Positions 10,235 to 20,835 of a stretch of 64,000 nt of DNA are shown here, one piece after another. The position numbers and the translations under genes are program-made. Source of the DNA: Isochrysis galbana (Eukaryota; Haptophyta; Isochrysidales; Isochrysidaceae). Location of the stretch: NCBI GenBank assembly GCA_018136815.1, contig CM030931.1, forward strand, positions 5,276,148-5,340,147, read 5' to 3'. The notes under the pieces are model-generated. The model was given only the letters and a program-made list of their open reading frames with translations. It did not search any database and was not told the origin of the DNA. The first letter of the stretch is position 1, and every line of letters begins with the position of its first letter.

Positions 10235-10813
10235 ATGCGCGGCCTTGTGCTGCTGTCGCTGATGGTGGCCGCTACTGCACGCGTGCTCGAGCTTGACGGG
10301 CCGCAGCTGGCGAGAGCGCTCAAGGAGCATGAGCGCACATTCGTGAAGTTCTTCGCTCCCTGGTGCGGCCACTGCAAGCGTCTCGCCCCCGCCTGGGAAG
10401 CGCTCGCCGAGAGAGACGACCTCAACGGTGCGGCTGTCGCCCGTGTGGATTGCACAAGGCACGCAGCCGCCTGCTCTAAGTATAGAGTGCGCGCATTTCC
10501 AACACTCCTATTAATCGAGCGTGATGGGGCTGCGCTGCGAAAGTACATTGGGGGACGCAACATCGACTCGCTGTCGGAATTCGTACGAAAGGGATGGAAG
10601 GACACTCCGCTCTTCGATCCGACCACCATGCCGCCACCTTCGCCACGGAAGTCTCTACTCGACGTCTTCCAGGGGCAGACAGGGTACATTATCATCATAG
10701 TTGGTTTCCTTGTTGCCTTTTTGATCTGTATTTGTGCATACGCCTGCTATGCCACCACTACAGAGCTTGCAGAGGAGAGGCAACAAAGAGCGATTGCGAA
10801 GCGCCAGGATTGA
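10235..10813 (+). CDS. Membrane-anchored PDI/thioredoxin-like protein
   Basis: A complete intronless frame of 192 aa. Residues 1-16 look like a cleavable signal peptide (MRGLVLLSLMVAATA). A single thioredoxin fold follows, with the protein disulfide isomerase active site APWCGHCK (residues 41-48) and the cis-proline context AFPT (87-90). A hydrophobic segment at about 150-172 (GYIIIIVGFLVAFLICICAYA) would anchor the protein, leaving a short charged tail (EERQQRAIAKRQD) on the cytosolic side. The layout resembles TMX-type oxidoreductases of the ER: oxidation or isomerisation of disulfides in secretory proteins. It lies just 3' of the LTR-like repeat, so its promoter may be element-derived. The fold call is firm; the exact subfamily and membrane compartment are inferred. 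Confidence 0.9.
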   Translation: MRGLVLLSLMVAATARVLELDGPQLARALKEHERTFVKFFAPWCGHCKRLAPAWEALAERDDLNGAAVARVDCTRHAAACSKYRVRAFPTLLLIERDGAALRKYIGGRNIDSLSEFVRKGWKDTPLFDPTTMPPPSPRKSLLDVFQGQTGYIIIIVGFLVAFLICICAYACYATTTELAEERQQRAIAKRQD

Positions 10814-11412
10814 TCCCACCTAGCCACCTCGAGTTGACATCTTCTTTCACATGGGGCCCCCAGCAGCGAAGTCTCATATCTTCGTTGGTGGTTTCGCTTC
10901 GACAAACTCTGGATGCCCTGAAAAGTTGTGGCATGCGGTTAGAGGGTTCATTGAAGCTATGGAATGACGCGTCGTCAACAACAATTTTCAGATTTTGCAG
11001 ATTCAACAGCCATTTTCAACTTATTTGTGAGACCAATAAGGCCGTTGATATGCTGAGAAAACTCATTAGCGTCACACAGCACGCCAGTTTCGCGCGCCCT
11101 GGCGCCCACGGTTGGCAGCTGCGGTTGTAGAGGTGGGGAAGATTGGGTAAAAAATCGTCGGTACATTCGAGATTCAGAATATTTTTCTCACGAGAAGGGG
11201 CTGTTGCAAGTTGGGGTAGTCCGTCCCAGCACCCGAGAGGGCCGGTTTCCCTCTCTCGCCCGCCGGGATCCCCCGAAGGTTCGTTTCGGCCGAAGGCCCG
11301 TCCCAGCCGCCCTCTCCCTTGCCCCCCTTTCGGTATTCCCCGAGAACCACTGCCACGATGCCGCGGGGGGAAGGCCCTCCTGCCAAAATCCCCCCAAATA
11401 TCCAGTAGATAA
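10814..11412. other. Intergenic, no gene seen
   Basis: The 3' flank of the PDI-like gene. The short frames here are GC-driven and show no family motif. No terminator or RNA gene was recognised. Confidence 0.4.
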
Positions 11413-11775
11413 TTGATTAAATTATTAATGTTATATCCTAGCCAACCCCACTAGCTAATTGGACACAACTTTTCAGTCCCGGAATCCCGCCATGCCTGAC
11501 GAGCCAGGTGTCCGAGTCCGAGTGGTACTGGGGGAGGGGGCACTGCCCCCAGTGCATGCACCGGCCCTGCGCACCCCAGCACGCCCTCTCCTCGAGGCCA
11601 CGCTGGGGGAAAACCCCTTTCGGGTAAAACAACGCAAGGGGGGGGGGAGCATTTGTGAGTTTAAGGGCCTAGAGCTAGAGCGCGCTATTCTCCCTCGCCC
11701 GAGCGAGTGGCCGCGACGAGCCGCGGCCCTTCCCTCCTGGCTCTGGCGCCCCCATCTTCTCTTACCCAAATAGGT
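11413..11775 (-). repeat. Dispersed repeat, inverted relative to the copy at 63460-63825
   Basis: Reading this block in reverse complement gives the same order of segments as 63460-63825: TTTGGGTAAGAGAAGA, GGGCCGCGGCTCG, a poly-C run, TTGCTTTTACCCGAAAGGGG, GGCAGTGCCCCC, CACCTGGCTCGTCAGGCATG, AAGTTGTGTCCAATTAGCTA, GGTTGGCTAGGATATAACA. Copies differ by small indels. In the right-hand copy it follows LINE ORF1-like sequence. Confidence 0.8.
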
Positions 11776-12587
11776 CGAGAAGACACGTAAACACCGGAGG
11801 GGAGAGCTGCCGCTTCCCCCCTCCCCCCGTCGCCCCTTGCCGTGCGCCAGCGCGGCAACAGCCCTCAGCATGTTCTGAGCCCTCACCCCGGCCAGTGCCC
11901 TCCCCATGATGGCCCTTCTGTCTGCCCTGGGGCCGCCCCCTGCCCCCTCCGCGACGCCCCGCGCCCCCTCCCGCCCCGGACTCCCGTGCCAGCGGCCTCC
12001 GGCACCCCGGCCGTCCTCTCCGTCGCGGCCCTCGCCCTCCAAGCACCCCTTCGGCAGTCGCTGCTTGACGCTCGCTCCCGCGCGGCAGCTCGCGGGATTA
12101 CCGATCCCCGGACGTCTTTCTTCACGCCCCCCTCCCCGTCTTTTACATGCTGAACTGAGCATAAACTATAAACTTAGTTGGCGTCCGCATACATAGCACA
12201 CCTAGAAACTAGAGCAGCTCACAGCAGGCGAGGAATGAAGGAGGAAGCTAGTTGCTACCTATCGCAACCATACATCCAATGCGATCAAGCCCCCGACTGC
12301 CAATGGGCACCAACCGAGATTCTGAGGCCTTTCTTGCACTACACGGAGCGGCGGCTCCTCGCAGCTCGCTATGAGCGCGTTGTATCAAACGATCGGAAAT
12401 CGACGCATCACCCACACATTCATCCTCTACTATTTGCCACCGAGGACGACAAGCAAAGGCATGGCTCATGACATGGATATGAGATGAAGGCTCGGCAACT
12501 GATGCAGTAGTTAACAGCTTCACTTGGCGGCAGCTTTGCGTGCTTTGGGCTGTCGCCCGCACTCGACGCCGGTTCCCCGTATGCCAA

Positions 12588-15500
12588 CTAGCCATGACGC
12601 CTAGCCGCAAGTGCAATTGAGGCGAGGGCGATGGCGCCTACACCTAGCGCTGCCCAACGATAGACGGCGCGAGTGGTACTGCCGCCAGTGGTGCGTACGG
12701 CGTACCCGTGCCGGGCACAATACGCCTTGACGCTAGAAATCTCAACGATGTGGCGGTGAAAGATGGAAGCAGCAAGTGCAGCTTCCACCTGTATCCCATA
12801 GGCAACATAAGGCATGGGGGGCGTGCGTCAATACTCGGGACCGAATGCGATGGGAAAAGTGATCTAGTGATGCGAATGGACCCCATTACTAGGGCAATGA
12901 GATTCATTGATGTTTAGCAGCAATTGCAGCACGGCGCGAGGGCTATGTCTTACATTCGTAGCACCAAATACGTCGGTAAAATGTTCCACCTTGCCCGCGC
13001 CCGAAGAGGCAATTATTGGGATGGCGACAGCCTTCTTGAGCATAGCCATAAGCGACAGGTCAAAGCCAGCGTGCTGCCCGTCGCAGTCAATGCAATTCAC
13101 GAGCAGCTCGCCGCAACCAAGGTCCTCAACTGCGCGAGCGACCTGCGATTGATCGATGTGGACGAAAGAGCTATGGATTGGAGCGCTAAGAACTGCGCGA
13201 ATACTTTTGTGCCCAGCGCCCGCGTGCCCAACGCCCGCACGTTTCACTCATGTCATACACTCCGATTGCGCCTCCCACCCCATATCGCCTCATGTACCGG
13301 CGAATCTGGTAGCCACGAGGCAGTGATTCGGCTTTCAGAAACTGCGCCTCTGCACCATCAGATGCAGAGGGAAGGCAGCCTTAACAACACCATGTCAACT
13401 GTCATACTTTGGTCACCCCTCAGTGGACTCCCAGCGTGGGCCAGTGCGCACCTGCACGACATCGAGCCCAGAGCCATTCCGCCCACCCTGTACAGTGCAT
13501 TCGTACCAACAGAGCGTTTCGCCTGTAGGCCCGCGCGCGCCACGTCCTAGTATCGGGTCAGCATGGTTTGCGAGGACATGGCCCTCGGCCTCAGCCTCCG
13601 AGGAGACCCACACACGCCTGGGATCGATGGAGACGACGCACGCCTAAACAGCGAGGCGGGGCGAGAAGGACGTCATCAAAGATTTGGGTCTATGACTCTA
13701 CAATCGAATGGTAACGTGTAGGGCGCTACGGTGGCATAACCACGTGGTGGCATGATGTTGTTCTCCACACCTGAGCTCCATACTTAGCGCTAATAGTTTC
13801 GATGGAAGAGGTGCCGTCACCCTTGCCTCCACGGGCGTAGTAGGCGCGTGCAGCTTCGACGGCATCGGAACCAAGAGACACTTTGTCGGCACCAGCTCGA
13901 AAGTAGGCGTCAGCAACCTGAAGGGCAGAGCTCTTGACACCATTCGCGTCTGACATGTCTTTGATGCCACCACCCACGCAAAGGGGTACAAAGCACGTTC
14001 GAGAGGCCTCAGAGAGGACCTGGGCGGGAGGCGAGGGTTCAGCATTGAGTGTAATTGTACTAGTCATTTGCAGAATCGCAGAGGAGATCTCGGACTCTAG
14101 GCGCACGCGTGGTATTGTGCTTCAGTTCAAGTCTTTGTGGAGGATGTGTGTGCTGAGGCCATTCGCTATGGAAAGTTCGTGGAGTTGTAGTCATGTGTGG
14201 CGCCTGCTGCGCATCAATGTGCATGTGCCCAAATCTGTGCTCAACGGTGAGGCCGGCGCGGGAAGCTTCCGATGTGAGGCCGGACCGGTGCGCATCGGCG
14301 TGCGTGTTCATCCAAATGTGTGTGGTCAGCGGTAGGGCCAGCGCAGGAGCTCAGGGTACCCGCGCGGCTGGATTTCGCGCCCAGAAACCGTTGTGGCACG
14401 GGTTGTAACCTCGAGCCCAATGGAAATGAGGGCACCGCGGCTATTATCCGTGCGAAAGGATGCGCTTTGTCTCTTCAAGAGCATGGCTCCAGTAATTAGG
14501 AACTACAGCTTGAGATCATTTTCGGGGTAAACCGCCATGACACCGCTAGCGCACCTGAAGCATTGGCAAGTCATGGAGCGGGCATTCACGGAATCCAGTG
14601 ATGTTGAGGAAGGTCACCTCGTCTGCTCCCTCGTCATAGTATCGCCTGCATGAAAGCGGCTCAAATTGCTCAGCGGCGAGGTACTGGCCAGCCACCGCCC
14701 ATGCCAGCTTATGCCGGTGACTATGGGCACGCTTCGTCGGGGGTTGCATCTCTCTCACCTGGCGAGAGCGACAGGCTTTCCGAGATTACGTACGTCGCCG
14801 CCACTTTCCTTCTCGCGCACGTCATACTGGTCTCCTTTGGTAACGACAAGGTCGCCCTTATCGTTTGCCCGAACATCCAGACAGGCGACAATACGTTTGC
14901 AAAAGCTGCTGGACATTGCGTCGAGTGGGACTCGAGGACGGTCGGCGGCATGAACTGCAGCTGCGACAGCTTTGGGAGGTGGTGTGGCCAGAGACGAGGA
15001 GATGAAGCCGCCAAGGAGGGCGAGACCCACCTGACCAGATTTTTCGGGATGGAACTGAACGGCGGCTACCTTGCCGCGCTGGATGCCGGAGACAAAGCGT
15101 TCGCCGTACTGAGTCTCACAAAGCACCCATTCGCCAACGCCGCGAGCCAGAGGCACTCGGAAGGAGTGGACAAAGTAGACAGCATCGCCTGGGCAGAGGC
15201 TGTTGAGGAGCGGCGATGGCTGCCTTGGAAGCACCCCGTTCCATCCGATTTGCGGCACCGCAAGACCGAGCGTTGCGCCATCGAAACGGCCGACGATGCC
15301 AGGGACAACTCCAAGCCCTGCGACGCCTGGGCTCTCCTCTGACGCCTCGAAGAGAGTCTGCATGCCCAGGCAGATGCCAAGGAAAGGCCGGCCTGCACGG
15401 ATGTATGCCTTGAGCGGTTCGACCAGCTTCTTGCGCTCGAGCATCGTCATGCACGCGCCAAAGGCTCCAACGCCCGGGAAGAGAAGCACGGCGGCGGAGC

Positions 15501-15627
15501 CGATCTTGTCGGGCTCATCCGTCTGCTCCACGTCGCATCCAAGGGCAACGAGAGCATTGTAGAGCGACTTGACGTTTCCCGCGCCGTAGTCGAGCAGCGT
15601 CAGCTTCACCATCGCTCCGTTGCTCAC
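12588..15627 (-). CDS. HIS7: HIS7, imidazole glycerol phosphate synthase (HisH-HisF fusion)
   Basis: Six exons join into 596 aa: 15627-14759, 14645-14555, 14019-13771, 13643-13452, 13142-12954 and 12788-12588. All introns are GT-AG and all phases agree. The N-terminal half is the class I glutamine amidotransferase: nucleophile Cys86 in GICLGMQ, and His193 and Glu195 in HPEKSG. The C-terminal half is the HisF barrel: Asp251 in [86 protein letters not shown]. The enzyme converts PRFAR plus glutamine-derived ammonia into IGP and AICAR in histidine synthesis. The fused form is known from fungi, plants and algae. Odd feature: after the barrel, residues about 571-592 form a hydrophobic helix, then ARRHG. 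A start at the internal Met6 is also possible. Confidence 0.95.
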
Positions 15628-15894
15628 GCAGTGGCAAGCGGCGAGCGGAGGGGAGTGAGAGGTCTTGGAGTTGGGGGTTGAGTGGCGAGGGTAGGGGGGA
15701 TTGGATGGTGCGGTGGTGCGGTGGTGCGGGCCTCGCTCTCCCTCTCTCCGCTCAGCTGCCCCCCCTCTCCTCCAGCTCCCCCGCGCGGCGCCGCGCCACG
15801 TGAGAGGCAGGTTTTTCTTTTGCTCGCTGTCTCTTCCGTCGTCCCACCCTGGAAGGGGAAAGAGAGGAGAGAGGGAAGAGAGATAAAGTAGAGA
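15628..15894 (-). other. Upstream region of HIS7
   Basis: GC-rich and pyrimidine/purine-skewed 5' flank of HIS7, the likely promoter. I see no TATA box and no recognisable operator. Confidence 0.3.
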
Positions 15895-15950
15895 TCGCTA
15901 GAACTTAGAACTTATAGCGTCGTAGGACATCTCGTTAGCGAGTACTCCGC
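15895..15950 (-). repeat. Short inverted copy of the LTR-like repeat end
   Basis: The reverse complement reads CTCGCTAACGAGATGTCCTA then CGACGCTATAAGTTCTAA, matching 10143-10178 and, less well, 27066-27105. Confidence 0.65.
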
Positions 15951-17101
15951 TAGTGCTAGTGCTAGTAGCCAGTAGCCCGGTCACTCACTACAAGTCAACC
16001 AAACAAATAATATTCGAACATGAACCGGGTCAAGGAAAATGAAGAAATGAATAACCCACGCGACTCAACCACACCTCAAAAATATGAAAATGAACGTGGG
16101 CGACATATCGATATCGCGCTGGCTGCCAGGGAGCAGCTAGAGCGGCAACACGGCAACAAAAAGCATTGAGGTCATGACAGTCAGCAGGTGATACAGTGAT
16201 AGGGACAGAACCTGGGACACCGGGAACTCTGAGGCACTCACGAAGATACCCCTGGAGCACGGTGATTCTACAACACTTACCACTCACCACTCGCACAAAC
16301 CCTTACATATACAAATACCCCACTGCGGGTCTTTGGATAATAATCTGAGACAAACAGGAAGGCGTGCGAGGGAACAAAGAAGGAATCAAGAATTTAGGGA
16401 ATCGGCGAGTATTGCCTTAGTATGAGCCGATGAAGCGTCGTGAGTGTTGATGAAGGTGAGATTCCTTAGGTGCACTAAGTCGATCTAGATCTAGAGTGAG
16501 CTGAGATCCCCAAGATGAAGGCGAGGTCTAGAAGTCGATGTGCAAATGACTCGGGAACCCTAAGAACTCGATGTGCATCCACTGCAGATGATTATGTAGA
16601 GAAGAGTCCAGAAGGTGGTGCACGTGATGAAAGAGGCTGATGACTTGATGAAAAGGAATCTGGCGGACAAAGTTACCGGTAAATAGGGGTAGGCCAAAAT
16701 ATCCGGATATATCTCCTGGATATTTGGGCAGATTTTTTGGAATTAGATAGCTGTGGATATTTCAAGGATATTTGGGCGCGTCTGGGCCCCCCAACGCAAG
16801 GCGGCTTGCCTTCATATGGTCTCCTTTCCCTCCGGGTTCTTCCAGTCTCACGCGGCGGGGTGGGCGCGTGACGCGGGCGAAGTCATCAACGAGAGGTCGT
16901 TTGCCTTCATTTGGTACCACAGCCACCCCGCCACCCCCTTGCTCCTCCCACCCCTCCGGCGAGAGCGGGAGAGCGAGAGCGAGAGCGAGAGCGAGGGCGA
17001 GAGCGACAGCGAGCGCCTCTCTCTCTCCGCGCGCCCGCCCCCAAAAATATCTGACGAGCAAGCGGGGACGTCTCGTCCGCTCTTTCGCGGAGACACGCCC
17101 T
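15951..17101. other. Intergenic, AT-richer DNA without a supported gene
   Basis: It contains short direct repeats of CTAGTGCTAG (15950-15970), repeats of GATATTTGGGC and related words (16690-16775) and a GAGAGC microsatellite (16970-17015). The word AAATAT with GGGC also recurs near 56540-56610, where an hAT remnant lies, so the 16690 patch may be an element end. No gene seen. Confidence 0.35.
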
Positions 17102-17629
17102 TCAAGAGGTGTTTCCCTGTTTACTCCGTATTACATTGTAAGCTTCCTCGACTACGACATGATATTCTTTGTTTAGATTATGAATGTCACGAATACATTT
17201 ACCGGCATATTCTTGAGAGTACTCATTGACGATCTCAATGAACAATTCTAGCTTCCGTTGCAGTTCGTATAGTTTTGTGTTATTGCTACGTAGTGATAGC
17301 AGCTTCTCTTTATTGAATACCGGGCAGTAGTCTTCTAAGACTTCGTCGTATCTTTCCTTGAATTCTCGTAGCTGTGTTTTTAATTGATTGCTAACTTCAG
17401 GTTTGGTAAGTACGTAGTTCTCGATATAGGTTACGGGACCCCTCATCAGCGCCAAGTCCAATGTTTCAATACCTTCCAGAGTTTGAGACAAAGCTGTCCA
17501 TTCCTCATCGAGAATGCTTGAGACAGCGTCCCTAAACGAAATTGGTTCGGGTGTTTTCTTGGCCAATTCCTCAAGGGTACTTACCATAGTTGTGTAAGAA
17601 TCCACTCGTTTTTTGAACTCAGCCGCCAT
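17102..17629 (-). CDS. AT-rich orphan protein of 175 aa
   Basis: A complete frame begins at MAAEFKKRVDSYTTMV and ends KQGNTS. It is highly charged, rich in Leu, Glu and Lys, and mostly predicted helical or coiled coil by eye (LKTQLREFKERYDEVLEDYC; LYELQRKLELFIEIVNEYSQ). Its codon use is strikingly AT-rich compared with every other gene in the window, and its upstream flank is AT-rich too. I recognise no family. The composition suggests a recent arrival, for example from a virus or mobile element, but nothing in the sequence names the donor. Low chance of being a spurious frame, because AT-rich DNA of this length rarely stays open. Confidence 0.6.
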   Translation of the reverse strand: MAAEFKKRVDSYTTMVSTLEELAKKTPEPISFRDAVSSILDEEWTALSQTLEGIETLDLALMRGPVTYIENYVLTKPEVSNQLKTQLREFKERYDEVLEDYCPVFNKEKLLSLRSNNTKLYELQRKLELFIEIVNEYSQEYAGKCIRDIHNLNKEYHVVVEEAYNVIRSKQGNTS

Positions 17630-17698
17630 TTTCGCATAAGATATAGTCTGTCGGGCTAACCCATAGGTTTGGTACTTTTGCGTTAGTTTAGTCAGGTG

Positions 17699-17880
17699 TA
17701 ACTACCACACCATCCCAGAGGGGAGGTGGGCCACGCCCACGTGCCAAGTGGGCGATTTAGATCCATTGCGCAATGAAGGGCGCAAGGCAAACAAGACCAC
17801 ACCATCCCAAAGGGGAGGTGGGCCACGCCCAAGCGGGCGATTTCAATCCATTGCGCAAAGAGGGTGCAACCTCAGGTTTG
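17699..17880 (+). repeat. Two ~86-bp tandem units, array 1
   Basis: Each unit carries ACCACACCATCCCA, GAGGTGGGCCACGCCCA, GCGGGCGATTT and ATCCATTGCGCA. Two more units of the same family lie at 18360-18540. Confidence 0.8.
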
Positions 17881-18359
17881 GTTGTTTTTTTCGCAAGTGC
17901 CCCCCGTGTGGACGGTATAAGTTCTACTTAAAGGACCCCCTTATTATAGTACAAACGGGATCGATCTCCGCGGCATTTGCGCCGATGGTCGGGCGGCGGA
18001 GGTGTCCAGGCACTGCCCGGCGGGAACCGCGCCGGTCGGCGAGGTGGTGATGTACTTCACAGTCGGCGGGCGACGACCACTCGGTGGTGTGCGGGGTGCG
18101 TGTCGTCCGCCGGACGTCACGTCTTTAGTGTTATGGCCTACGCATCGAATTAATCATCTGCTGCCCTCTTGAGATGAGGACCTTACCCTTTGGCAGGCTA
18201 AACCGCCACCATTTCCATTTCCACGCCATTAACAAGAAAAGGAAGGTCATTGCGACGGGGTGTGTGCCTGCACCGCCAGTTGAAGCGACTAGGGTCGGTA
18301 GAAATTATATACCTAAAAAGCCGGGAGGGGCGTGACAAAAAAAAGGAACCTCGAGTTGC
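17881..18359. other. Spacer between the two arrays
   Basis: No gene seen. It contains a GC-rich patch (17990-18120) rich in GGCGGGCGACG-like words. I looked for rRNA or snRNA signatures and could support none. Confidence 0.35.
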
Positions 18360-18540
18360 ACCCTCTAATGAAAGGCGCAAGGCAAAGAAGACCACACCAT
18401 CCCAAAGGGGAGGTGGGCCACGCCCAAGCGGGCGATTTGATCCATTGCGCAATGAAAGGCGCAAGGCAACGAAGACCACACCATCCCAAACAAAGGGGAG
18501 GTGGGCCACGCCCAAGCGGGCGATTTTGATCCACAACGCC
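18360..18540 (+). repeat. Two ~86-bp tandem units, array 2
   Basis: Same unit as array 1 (ATGAAAGGCGCAAGGCAA, ACCACACCATCCCAAA, GGTGGGCCACGCCCAAGCG). The units here are closer to each other than to array 1. One has an extra ACAA. Confidence 0.8.
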
Positions 18541-20835
18541 GCCGACGCGTCGAGCCTGCTACGCCGACAAAGAGAGAGAGAGTAGAGAGAGAGAGAGAGA
18601 GAGATGGGAGGGGGGGGGTGTGAGGGAGAGTAGCGCGCTCAGCCCAACATACCACCACTCCCTCCCAAAGGTCACCCAAGATGGGCACCATGAAGGCCCC
18701 TCCCTCCATCCTCCATGGGAAGGAGAGGGAGAGAGAGAGAGAGAGGAGAGGGCGCCATCGCGACCATCGCGCCATGCAGACCAAGATGACCGCGCGAACG
18801 CGCGCAGCACGCGCGGTCCACGAGAGACTGGCCAAAGGAGGCAGATCAACCCCAATGGGCCCACATGGGAGGTCTCCAACCATCCCATGTGGGCCCTCCA
18901 CTCCATAGCAGAGCCGGCTCCCAGTCGAGCCAGCCGAGGAGTGAGAGAGGTGAGCGCTCTCGCATCGCCGCGAGCACGCGCGAGGCCGGCGATCGGGCGC
19001 GGGCATGGCCACCAAGCCCAGCCCTACCCCCTCCGCCCGTGCAGCAGCTCCATATCACAAGGAGGCCGCAGCGCGGCCCCCTGTGGCTTGAGGATGAGAG
19101 CGCGGCGCGGCGCGCCGCGCATCCTGTTACTTCATGACACGTTAAATGATACCAGAGGGGGCCGCTGAACGCACAGGGCACACTAACAGTATCGCTCACA
19201 AATCAAACGTACACACGGGGGGATTGCGTGGGAGACTCACACAAGCGAACAAGGAGAGAAGGGGAGAGATCACGGCTCGACTCATGCGGTCCTCTCCACC
19301 TCCTCATCCCAATATAAGTTCTAGGGTGCACACCACGCAAAACCATCCGTGACACGGCCTTAGAGGAAACGCAGAGGAAAAGCCTTGACACGGCGTCTCC
19401 CTCGGGGCGCGGGGGAAAGCAGAGAAAAAAGTTGTTATTCTATGACAATTTTAAACAATTTAATTTTAAAATTTGATTTTAAACAATGCTTTATTATACA
19501 ACTGTGGACATTTGATCGCTCAATTCGACTGATGTCCCACAATTGACGGAACGACACCTTAACATCTCCCTACACTAACGTATCCTTCCCCGATTGGGCG
19601 TGGAAGACACAGAGAAAAAAGGAAACAAGGAAGAGAAAGCCGACGAGAGAGCGACGAAGCGACGGAAGAGCCGACAGCGAACGGCGGTTACAGCGAACGA
19701 ATAGGTAGAAAGTAAGGAGGCGGGAATCTACGTGCGTAAAACGTAAAACGAAAGGGCGGGCGAGAGGGTAGGCTTCGCGCTGGGGGAAAAGACATCAGCG
19801 ACGAACACCTACGACGAGAGCGAGAGCAGGCGCGGGGGAACGACAGCAAGGAGGGACCAAAGAGAGAGCAAGGCCCAAGGTGCAAAGGAGCGAAACAGGG
19901 GCGAGACAGGCCACAAAGGGGCGCGACGGCAAGGAGCGAAGGGCGAATTACGAATGAAGAGTCCTACAAGTGACGAGTAAAACTCCGCGGCGAACAAGAA
20001 CGATTGAGCACGAAAGGGTCTTAAGTCGATCGCAGATGCGACATGGAGCATAGAGCCCCCCCCGCCTACACCCCCCCGTCTCTAGCCATGTCTTTCACTG
20101 TTCTTCTTGCAGAGAGAGGTAAAAAACAGCTGTCTTTAGCGTCTTTCTAGAACCACACCACTGTCTTTCACATGTAGGCTGAGCAGGTTGAAGGTTTTGA
20201 GCGAGCCGCCGCCAAGAGAGCACGCTAGGCACTAGTTCCGTGATCCGTGATCTGTGAATGGTGAATGGTTGATGTTGTTGAGTTGTTGATTGTTGAGTTG
20301 TCTTTGTGCTTATTTATCGTTATGTACCTGCTTTGTGGTATTTGTGATTGTGAATGCGTAATAAACGCGAGTGCAAGTATCAAGTATGAAGTATGACGTA
20401 TTACGTATTACATATAAAGGCCTGCTTACGCTTAAGTCTTAAATGTGTTTAATTAAGTGTAAGTGCTTCGTTTATCGTTTATATGTTTATACCTGGTACC
20501 TGGGAGAGCTACAGCTACAGAGGATGAAGCTTAAGACTTCATGCATGCTTTCATCTCGGCTATGTATTCTAAGTGCTCTACTCCTAGAGGCGCAGCTTCG
20601 AGTAGGTGAGTAGGTGTTTTCTCTGTGTTTCTGAACCTCGCCCTCGCCCGCTGTTTACTTGCACATCCACGATCTATGGAGTCATTCTACAAAAAATCAG
20701 CTTGAGGAGTCTGAAAGGAGGGGTGCGACCGACTGGCACCCGGGGGGGAAAGCGAGGGCGGCGAGGAAGCGAGGGAAGGGGGGGGGGAGAGAGGAGGCGT
20801 GTGGGAAGGCGGCTGGGCTGCGGGCGCACGCGACG
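18541..20835. other. Long intergenic stretch with microsatellites
   Basis: GA-type microsatellites lie at 18569-18605 and 18720-18755. An AT-rich patch at 19440-19560 includes one arm of a dispersed repeat (19494-19561). Purine-rich DNA occupies 19610-20000. Short direct repeats (GTGATCCGTGATCTGTGAATG, in pieces) occur at 20240-20300. I found no frame with family features. Confidence 0.4.
19494..19561 (-). repeat. 68-bp dispersed repeat, copy A
   Basis: Its reverse complement, beginning TAAGGTGTCGTTCCGTCAAT and going on with TGTGGGACATCAGTCGAATT, matches 27211-27280 with only about two changes. The two copies are in opposite orientation. Confidence 0.8.

Noticed and set aside
10040-10698. 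Minus-strand ORF over the PDI-like gene
   Set aside because: A GC-rich antisense shadow. The plus frame has the signal peptide, the WCGHC site and the membrane helix.
13400-14440. Plus-strand ORFs between HIS7 exons
   Set aside because: They are antisense shadows of HIS7 exons and introns, whose splice phases all fit.
16753-17229. Plus-strand ORF with an RESESESE-type stretch
   Set aside because: It is driven by a GAGAGC microsatellite and overlaps the AT-rich orphan gene in antisense.
17881-18359. Possible snRNA or rRNA gene in the spacer
   Set aside because: No U-snRNA, 5S or tRNA signature could be found by reading. GC-rich words alone are not evidence.
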